Shown: one piece after another, positions 58,685 to 64,000 of the stretch
Layout of the letters: each line of letters starts with the position of its first letter
Position numbering within the stretch: the first letter of the stretch is position 1
Source: Seohaeicola saemankumensis
GTDB lineage: Bacteria > Pseudomonadota > Alphaproteobacteria > Rhodobacterales > Rhodobacteraceae
Direction of reading: 5' to 3'
NCBI RefSeq assembly: GCF_042678485.1
Contig: NZ_JBHTKR010000003.1
Location: forward strand, 62,001-126,000
DNA: 64,000 nucleotides
Notes under the pieces: generated by a model
Database searches by the model: none
The model's input: only the letters and a program-made list of their open reading frames with translations
What the model was told of the DNA's origin: nothing
Translations under genes and position numbers: made by a program

Positions 58685-59830
58685 TCAGCTGGCTTTCCTC
58701 CGCGCCAGCTCGGTCCGGATTTCGTCGCCATGCTCGTCCAGGACGGGCGGTGGCACGACGTCCAGCTCGGGCTGGCCGTCGAAATTATAAGGTGCGCGCA
58801 CGGTGGTGAAAGTCCCCAACTCGCGAGATGGCGCCGTAATTTTCAGATGCAGGTGCTGCGCCTGCGGATCTTCAAGCGCCTCGTCACTGTCATAGGCGGG
58901 GCTGTGCGGCACTTCGTTTTCCAGCAGCAAGGCGCACCAGTCATCGCGCGTCTTCTGCCGGAAGATCGGTGTGAAATGCGCGATCATCTCGTCCTGGTGG
59001 CGGATGCGTTCCATACGTTCGGCAAAGCGCGGGTCTTCGGCCAGCTGCTCTTGCCCGGTTGCGGCCAGAAAGCCTTGCCAGAATTTTGTGGGCGAGGACA
59101 TGTGGATCGCCACCCATTTTCCGTCGGCGCATTCGAAGGTGTAGGATTGCGAAACGACAGGGCGCGACAATGGGCCCATCACTTCGCCCACGCTGTAATA
59201 GTGAGTGAAGCTGTCCAGGTTGAAGTGGCTCATCGCCTCCAGCATCGAGATGTCGAGGCGGCGGCCCTTGCCGGTCTTCGACCGCTCCAAAAGCGCGGCC
59301 AGAATGCCCATCGCGGCGTATTGGCCGGTCACCGCATCGGCGATCGCGGGGCCGATCACGCGGGGATCGGCCGGTGGGGTCAGCAGGCGCAGATAGCCCG
59401 CCGCCGCCTGCGCCACAGTGTCGAAAGCGGGCCTGTCGCGGGACGGGCCCGAGGTGCCGAAACCCGAGATCGCGCAATAGATCAGGTCGGGGCGCACGCG
59501 GCGCAGATCGTCTTCGCCCGCGCCCAGTTTCTCGGCCACGCCCGGACGGAAGTTCTGGATGAAGACATCAGCCGTCGCGATCAGATCAAGCAGAACGGCG
59601 TGGTCCGCAGGGTCGGCGGTATCCAGTGCGATGGACCGCTTGTTGCGGTTGTAGGTCTGGTAATGCGGGCTGTAGAGGCCGCCCTTGAAGGCACGGAACG
59701 GATCGCCCGTGCCGGGGCGTTCCACCTTGATCACATCGGCGCCCAGGTCGGCCAGGTGCATGCCGGCGGCAGGGCCGGTGATATAGGTGCCCAGTTCGAC
59801 CACGCGGATGTCTTTGAGGATGCGTACCAT
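58685..59830 (-). CDS. CaiB/BaiF (class III) CoA transferase
   Basis: The 381-residue protein shows the class III CoA-transferase pattern: LGTYITGPAAGMHLADLGADVIKVERPGTGD, NRNKRSIALD, QNFRPGVAEKLG and the catalytic Asp165 in IADAVTGQYAA. It moves CoA between carboxylates, forming a covalent aspartyl intermediate. ATG 59830 follows GGAGTGA within the end of the preceding gene. The position between a TRAP importer and a citryl-CoA-lyase-like gene suggests activation of an imported or ring-cleavage-derived acid to its CoA ester before cleavage. Confidence 0.92.
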   Translation of the reverse strand: MVRILKDIRVVELGTYITGPAAGMHLADLGADVIKVERPGTGDPFRAFKGGLYSPHYQTYNRNKRSIALDTADPADHAVLLDLIATADVFIQNFRPGVAEKLGAGEDDLRRVRPDLIYCAISGFGTSGPSRDRPAFDTVAQAAAGYLRLLTPPADPRVIGPAIADAVTGQYAAMGILAALLERSKTGKGRRLDISMLEAMSHFNLDSFTHYYSVGEVMGPLSRPVVSQSYTFECADGKWVAIHMSSPTKFWQGFLAATGQEQLAEDPRFAERMERIRHQDEMIAHFTPIFRQKTRDDWCALLLENEVPHSPAYDSDEALEDPQAQHLHLKITAPSRELGTFTTVRAPYNFDGQPELDVVPPPVLDEHGDEIRTELARRKAS

Positions 59831-59834
59831 GGGA

Positions 59835-60635
59835 TCACTCCGCCGCGTGTTTCCGGGGGGGCTTGCCGTCATAGCTGATAGCAAGATCCGCCTTGTGGGA
59901 CATGATGAAACCGATCGAGCGCAGCGATTCCTCGTAGAGATGCGCCGACAGGCCGGCGGTGCGCGCCAGAAGCGGCACGGCCTTCAGCGCCTCCAGCGGC
60001 CAGCCCGCGTCCAGCATGCAGGCCGGGATCGCGCCCGAAACGTTGATCGGCAGGGGCCGCTCGATGATGGTGCCTGCGTGCTTGTCGAGCGTGCGCAGGG
60101 CGTTGATATAGGTCCCGCTGACGCCAAGCTGGTCTGCAATCGCCAGCAGGCGATCGGCGCGCGGGTCACCGCCCGAATGCTGCGGATGCCCCATGCCCGC
60201 GACCTTCATGCGCTTGGCCTTGTGCTGGCGCAGACTGTCGATCACGACGCTTTCGATATCGCCGCCCTCGGCTGCCGCAACAAGTTCGGCCAGATAGCGA
60301 CCTGCGGCTTCGGAACTGCCCGCCACCACATTGCCCATGCCCAGAAGGCCCGCCGCCATCGCGCCCTGCCAGGCGTCGGGGCCCGCGGCAAGGGTCATGC
60401 GCGCGGCCTGAACGGATGGCACAAGCCCGTGTTCCGCAATCGCCACAAGGCAGGCATCCAGCATCCCGCGCTGCGCCTCGGTCGGCTTTTCGCCGATCAC
60501 CAGCAGCCAGAAGTAATCGCTGAAGCCGATCTTGCCGATCAGGTCATCGCACAGATCGTGGCCGCGCACCGTGATCGATTCTGCGTCCGAGGTCGCGATG
60601 GCCGTGAAAGCCTGATCCTGTTTTCCGATACGCAT
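59835..60635 (-). CDS. Citryl-CoA lyase-like protein (citrate synthase fold)
   Basis: The 266-residue protein is a short citrate-synthase-fold enzyme. GMGHPQHSGGDPRAD (147-161) is the second His motif, matching GFGH-type sequences, with His150 and the DPRA tetrad. At the first catalytic position, where citrate synthases have HGGA, this protein reads GNVVAGSSEAAG, so that histidine is missing. This is typical of proteins called citryl-CoA lyases. It probably cleaves or condenses a CoA ester with a 2-oxo acid. ATG 60635 is chosen. It is first in the leftward operon. Confidence 0.8.
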   Translation of the reverse strand: MRIGKQDQAFTAIATSDAESITVRGHDLCDDLIGKIGFSDYFWLLVIGEKPTEAQRGMLDACLVAIAEHGLVPSVQAARMTLAAGPDAWQGAMAAGLLGMGNVVAGSSEAAGRYLAELVAAAEGGDIESVVIDSLRQHKAKRMKVAGMGHPQHSGGDPRADRLLAIADQLGVSGTYINALRTLDKHAGTIIERPLPINVSGAIPACMLDAGWPLEALKAVPLLARTAGLSAHLYEESLRSIGFIMSHKADLAISYDGKPPRKHAAE

Positions 60636-60650
60636 GGCGGGTCCCACAGC

Positions 60651-60677
60651 TTTCGTACAGTTTTCGTATGGCGAAAA
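60651..60677. promoter_or_regulatory. Three-copy repeat, candidate IclR operator
   Basis: TTTCGTA (60651-60657) recurs as TTTTCGTA (60661-60668), and CGAAAA (60672-60677) is the inverted copy, forming a perfect TTTTCG-N5-CGAAAA dyad. A palindrome plus one direct repeat a helical turn away is the known arrangement of PcaU/PobR-type IclR operators. It sits between the two divergent operons of this regulon, next to the leftward promoter. Confidence 0.55.
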
Positions 60678-60686
60678 TATTTTCTC

Positions 60687-60715
60687 TTGCCGAACATAAT
60701 GGCGCACTCTACCGT
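60687..60715 (+). promoter_or_regulatory. Putative sigma-70 promoter of the dioxygenase operon
   Basis: TTGCCG (60687-60692) and TACCGT (60710-60715) are separated by 17 bp, close to housekeeping promoter spacing, with the start codon 57 bp further on. The candidate IclR operator lies just upstream of the -35 hexamer, a position suited to activation. Confidence 0.4.
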
Positions 60716-60771
60716 TACGTCAAGTCGCAATTTGAGAGGTCTGTCACAGTGCGGATCGCGGGGAGGAAATG

Positions 60772-61635
60772 ATGCGCAACATCAACCAGTTCACCATAAC
60801 TCAGGCGGTAAAGGACACGTTCAGGACCGAAGAAGGCAGCCGGTTCGAGCAGTTGCTGCATGGCCTGATCGACCACCTGCATGATTTCACGCGGGAAAAT
60901 CAGCTGACGCATGAGGAATGGATGCGGGTGCTGATGTTCCTTTACGACTGTGGCAAGATCTCGACCCCCGAGCGGCACGAGTTCATCCTGCTGTCGGACG
61001 TGCTGGGATTCTCGGCGCTGGTCGACATGATCAACTCGAAAGGGGGCGCGACCGAAGGATCGAACCTTGGGCCCTTCTATCTGGACGATGCCCCGCGCAA
61101 GGCGTTGGGCGATGATCTGTCAGATGGGCGTGACGGGGTGACGGTGCTGGTGCGTGGCAAGGTCACCGACAACCTGCACAAGCCGCTTGCAGGCGCGATC
61201 GTGGACACGTGGCAGGCCGATGCGGCTGGCACCTACCCGATCCAGGAACAGGCGCAAGGCCAGGACAAGATGGACCTGCGCGGCGTGTTCGAAACCGATG
61301 ATCAGGGCCGTTACTGGTACACGACCGTGCTGCCAAAACCCTATACCGTGCCCTATGATGGTCCCGTGGGCGAGTTGCTGCGCGCAGGCGATCGCCACGC
61401 CTGGCGGCCCGCGCATCTGCATTACATCGTGCGTGCACCGGGCATGGCATCCATCACGACCGAGGTCTTCTTCGAGAACATGGAATATCTCGACAATGAC
61501 GCGGTGTTCGGTGTCCGCAAGTCGCTGATCGCCAAGCTTCGCCCCGTCAAGAAGGGCGAGGATCTGGGCGTCGTCACGACCATGACGCCAGAAGCGGTGG
61601 TCGATTTCGACTTCGTGCTGGCACCGGCCGGCTGA
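60772..61635 (+). CDS. Intradiol ring-cleavage dioxygenase (hydroxyquinol/catechol 1,2-dioxygenase-like)
   Basis: The 287-residue enzyme has the helical dioxygenase N domain (about 20-90), then the TEGSNLGPFYLDDAP linker typical of hydroxyquinol-type members. The Fe(III) ligands are Tyr155 (ADAAGTY), Tyr191 (PKPYTVPYDGPVG), His215 and His217 (RPAHLHY). It opens a catechol- or hydroxyquinol-type ring between the hydroxyls to a muconate-like diacid. ATG 60772 is favoured over 60769 because of its spacing to GGGAGG. It heads the rightward operon with iclR 6 bp downstream. Substrate unproven. Confidence 0.88.
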   Translation: MRNINQFTITQAVKDTFRTEEGSRFEQLLHGLIDHLHDFTRENQLTHEEWMRVLMFLYDCGKISTPERHEFILLSDVLGFSALVDMINSKGGATEGSNLGPFYLDDAPRKALGDDLSDGRDGVTVLVRGKVTDNLHKPLAGAIVDTWQADAAGTYPIQEQAQGQDKMDLRGVFETDDQGRYWYTTVLPKPYTVPYDGPVGELLRAGDRHAWRPAHLHYIVRAPGMASITTEVFFENMEYLDNDAVFGVRKSLIAKLRPVKKGEDLGVVTTMTPEAVVDFDFVLAPAG

Positions 61636-61641
61636 CCGGTC

Positions 61642-62460
61642 GTGGGCCGCGCTGATTACGGATCGTCACGTGCCAGGCCGCCCGAGTTCGTCGAGGCGCT
61701 GGCCAAGGGGCTTGGCATCCTCGAGGCTTTCGACGCCGATCACCCGGCCATGACACTGTCCGAAATCGCGCGGCGCGTCGGCCTGTCGCCTGCGGCGGCG
61801 CGCCGGTCGCTGATCACGCTTGAATGGCTGGGATATGTCGGCAAGGCCGACAAGCACTTCTTCCTGCGCCCCAAGGTCATGACACTGGGATCGTCCTTCC
61901 ATTTCTCGGCCCGCTTCGACGAGGTGCTGCAGCCGGATTTGCGGGTACTGGTCGATCGCTTCGGCGACGCGGCCTCGGTCGGCACGCTGGACGGGGATGA
62001 CGTGATCTATGTCGCCCATGTCTCGGTGCAGCGAGCGCGCCGCGCGGCGGCGGTGTCGGGTGCGCGCTACCCGGCCCATTGCACCGCCATCGGCCGTGTC
62101 CTGCTGGCGGCGCTGAGCGAAGACAAGCTGCGCGCCTGGCTGGCGACCGCCGATCTGCGCCGGATGACCGAAAAGACCGTGACCGACCGGCAAGAGCTTG
62201 CCCGCATTCTGGAGCAGGTCCGCGCCGATGGCTGGGCCGCAACGGTCGATCAGCTGGACTACGGCATCACGGCGCTGGCGGTGCCGATCCGCGACACGCA
62301 AGGGCGTACCATCGCGGCACTGAACAGCTCGGGTTATACCGGCATGGTGACGCCTGACGACCTGCTGCGTGACCGCCTGCCCGCACTGCATGAGGCCGCA
62401 TCGCATATCGCCCATGAAATTCGCCGCTTTCCGGTACTGCAATCGGTACTGGGCGGCTGA
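61642..62460 (+). CDS. IclR-family transcriptional regulator (PcaR/PobR-like)
   Basis: The 272-residue protein has an N-terminal winged HTH (FVEALAKGLGILEAFDADHPAMTLSEIARRVGLSPAAARR, about 16-55, described here in parts: LAKGLGILEAF and LSEIARRVGLSPAAARR) and an IclR effector domain with TAIGRVLLAAL and DYGITALAVPI. PcaR, PcaU and PobR of this group govern aromatic-acid catabolism. The start is GTG 61642. It is located behind the dioxygenase gene, and the three-copy repeat at 60651-60677 is its likely target. Confidence 0.92.
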   Translation: MGRADYGSSRARPPEFVEALAKGLGILEAFDADHPAMTLSEIARRVGLSPAAARRSLITLEWLGYVGKADKHFFLRPKVMTLGSSFHFSARFDEVLQPDLRVLVDRFGDAASVGTLDGDDVIYVAHVSVQRARRAAAVSGARYPAHCTAIGRVLLAALSEDKLRAWLATADLRRMTEKTVTDRQELARILEQVRADGWAATVDQLDYGITALAVPIRDTQGRTIAALNSSGYTGMVTPDDLLRDRLPALHEAASHIAHEIRRFPVLQSVLGG

Positions 62461-62515
62461 GCGGCCCGCCCCATTCATACCGGGCCTTCCACCCGACCAA
62501 ATCATGAGGACCACA

Positions 62516-63541
62516 ATGCTGTTTCCCACCTCTCTCGTCGGATCTTACTGCCAGCCGGACTGGCTGATCGATCGTGAAAAGCTGAAAGGCCAGTTTCCGC
62601 CGCGCACCCGTGCCAAGGAATTGTGGCGCATCCCCGAAGACCTGCTGCAACAGGCCCAGGATGACGCGACCCTGATCGCCATCCGTGACCAGGAACGCGC
62701 GGGGCTGGACATCCTCACCGATGGGGAAATCCGCCGCGAAAGCTATTCCAACCGCTTCGCAACGGCGCTGGAGGGCCTTGACCTCGACAACTACGGCGAG
62801 GTGATGACACGGTCCGGCAAACCCGTGCCGGTGCCGCGAATCTCTGGTCCGATCCGGCGCGTCCGCCCGATCGAAGTGGAAGATCTCAAGTTCCTGCGCG
62901 CCAATACGGACCGGAAGATCAAGATCACCCTGCCCGGCCCCTTCACCATGTCGCAGCAGGCCCTGAACGAATATTACCCCAGCACCGCTGATGCCGCGAT
63001 GGATTATGCACGTGCTGTCCGCGAAGAGATGGCTGATCTCTTCGCCGCGGGCGCCGATGTGGTGCAGCTGGACGAACCCTGGATGCAGGCCAAACCCGAG
63101 CTGGCCGAAGAATACGGCCTTGCGGCGTTGAACGCCGCCCTGGAAGGCGCTGCGGGCACGACAGCCGTGCACATCTGTTTCGGCTATGCCGCCCTGACGC
63201 AAAGCCGGCCCGACGGTTATTCCTTTTTGCCCCAGATGAAGGATTGCCTCTGCGACCAGATCTCGATCGAGACGGCGCAGGCAAACCTCGATACTTCGGT
63301 GCTGGAAGAGGTGCGCGGCAAGACCATCATCCTGGGCGTGCTGAACCTGGCCGACATGCAGGTCGAGACACCCGAGATCATCGCCCATCGCATCCGCCGC
63401 GCGCTGCCGCATGTGGATGCCGACAAGGTGGTTGTGGCGCCGGACTGCGGGCTGAAATATCTGCCGCGTGACGTGGCCTTCGGCAAGATGAAGGCGATGG
63501 CGGATGGTGCTGCCATCATGCGGGCCGAAATCGGGGGCTAG
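62516..63541 (+). CDS. MetE C-terminal-like (cobalamin-independent methionine synthase II) protein
   Basis: The 341-residue protein corresponds to the C-terminal catalytic barrel of MetE without the N-terminal half. Candidate zinc ligands are His219 and Cys221 (VHICFGY), Glu252 and Cys311 (APDCGLKYL); DEPWM at 186-190 is also typical. Such stand-alone proteins are methyltransferases or C-S/C-O lyases of mostly unknown substrate. ATG 62516 is chosen because AGGA lies 5 nt upstream; ATG 62504 lacks a site. In this operon it may handle a methyl group of the substrate (inference). Confidence 0.8.
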   Translation: MLFPTSLVGSYCQPDWLIDREKLKGQFPPRTRAKELWRIPEDLLQQAQDDATLIAIRDQERAGLDILTDGEIRRESYSNRFATALEGLDLDNYGEVMTRSGKPVPVPRISGPIRRVRPIEVEDLKFLRANTDRKIKITLPGPFTMSQQALNEYYPSTADAAMDYARAVREEMADLFAAGADVVQLDEPWMQAKPELAEEYGLAALNAALEGAAGTTAVHICFGYAALTQSRPDGYSFLPQMKDCLCDQISIETAQANLDTSVLEEVRGKTIILGVLNLADMQVETPEIIAHRIRRALPHVDADKVVVAPDCGLKYLPRDVAFGKMKAMADGAAIMRAEIGG

Positions 63542-63612
63542 GCTCAGGGCCGTGATGCCGGACCGATGCGGGCCGGTTTGTGCCCCCCGATGCGCCAGAC
63601 CTGTTGCGCCGA

Positions 63613-63640
63613 AATCGGGCCGAAGTCGTCAGGCCCGATT
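63613..63640. terminator. Convergent terminator hairpin
   Basis: AATCGGGCC (63613-63621) and GGCCCGATT (63632-63640) form a perfect 9-bp stem with a 10-nt loop, flanked by A- and T-rich ends. It lies between the convergent metE-like and YciI genes and overlaps the last codons of the latter, so it may end both transcripts. Confidence 0.5.
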
Positions 63641-63916
63641 ATCCATGCGCTTGTTGAAGGGACGGATCGAGACCGTCTCCCAGATACCTGCGGCATGGAA
63701 AGGGTCGTTGCGGTGGAATGCCTCGACCTGCGCAAGGCTGTCAGCGTCGACCAGGAACATCGACCCGATCATGGTTTCCTCATCATCCGCCAGCAGCGGG
63801 CCCGAGATCACGATCTTGACCGACGGATTGCTCAGATAGGCCTTATGCGCCGCGTAATGCGCAAGCCGCCTATCGAGAGCTCCCGCATGATCGAGGCAAT
63901 GGATCACGTAATGCAT
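63629..63916 (-). CDS. YciI family protein
   Basis: The 95-residue protein has the YciI ferredoxin-like fold pattern: HYVIHCLDHAGALDRRLAHYAAHKAYL, GPLLADDEETMIGSMFLVDADSLAQVEAF and NDPFHAAGIWETVSIRPF. Members have a conserved His-Asp pair and act as small hydrolases, lactonases or accessory proteins in aromatic degradation. ATG 63916 is chosen; a longer start is possible. It faces the dioxygenase operon tail to tail and may belong to a further leftward unit beyond the edge. Confidence 0.85.
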   Translation of the reverse strand: MHYVIHCLDHAGALDRRLAHYAAHKAYLSNPSVKIVISGPLLADDEETMIGSMFLVDADSLAQVEAFHRNDPFHAAGIWETVSIRPFNKRMDNRA

Positions 63917-64000
63917 GGTTTGTTCACTCCGATCAGTCTTTGACAGGCCATGTCGCATGGGTCCTTTTTCGCCCGGCTCAAAGCCGCCCTTACCAGAGGC
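63917..64000. other. Right edge of the window
   Basis: Open frames on the minus strand could be the 3' end of an upstream gene co-transcribed with yciI, but too little sequence is present to recognise a product. Confidence 0.3.

Overview
The window reads as a contiguous chromosomal segment of a GC-rich alphaproteobacterium, most likely Rhodobacteraceae (Roseobacter/Paracoccus type). The evidence is the strongly GC-biased third codon positions, the order rpoZ-rsh-DUF2062-pdxJ-acpS-lepB-rnc-era-DUF1491-recO, an RSH protein of the bifunctional type, and an abundance of TRAP transporters, LIV-type ABC importers and organic-acid catabolic operons. I saw no rRNA, tRNA, insertion sequence, prophage or CRISPR array.

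Layout. 1-8436: a divergent GntR regulator (cut by the window edge), a six-gene operon (tautomerase-SnoaL fusion, hydantoinase/oxoprolinase B and A, a Cys-less isochorismatase-like hydrolase, an ICL/PEP-mutase-type lyase, an FAD dehydrogenase) and a TetR regulator. 8445-18741: a housekeeping block on the minus strand (folK, rpoZ, rsh, DUF2062, pdxJ, a membrane alpha/beta hydrolase, acpS, lepB, rnc, era, DUF1491, recO). 18928-23782: NYN-domain protein, cytochrome c, ispH, DUF3429, GST, rnhA, TRIC-type channel, secreted OB-fold protein. 23804-30283: GMC oxidoreductase, SLC13-type transporter and modABC behind a probable Mo-box.

30447-42899: a fused TAXI-TRAP permease with its binding protein and a sulfatase; a LysR regulator divergent from an enolase-superfamily enzyme; an acetamidase/formamidase; then a compact compatible-solute cassette of sugar-phosphoglycerate phosphatase and synthase facing a GH13 phosphorylase, which together look able to make and to phosphorolyse glucosylglycerate.

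43181-54666: one long minus-strand cluster joins a LIV-type ABC importer, an FCD-type GntR regulator, an acyl-CoA synthetase, an acyl-CoA dehydrogenase, an APH-fold kinase, a crotonase and an OYE-type reductase. The kinase and dehydrogenase are the two halves of the ACAD10/11 fusion and correspond to the levulinate/4-hydroxy-acid (lva) logic, so a 4-hydroxy-acid route is the leading hypothesis. 55127-63916: a divergent regulon around a candidate IclR operator at 60651-60677. Leftward run a citryl-CoA-lyase-like protein without the usual citrate-synthase histidine, a CaiB-type CoA transferase, a DctPQM TRAP importer and an FMN reductase; rightward run an intradiol dioxygenase, an IclR regulator and a stand-alone MetE C-terminal-like methyltransferase. 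Its substrate is unknown. The best candidates for undescribed biology are this last module, the 4-hydroxy-acid cluster and the first hydantoinase operon.
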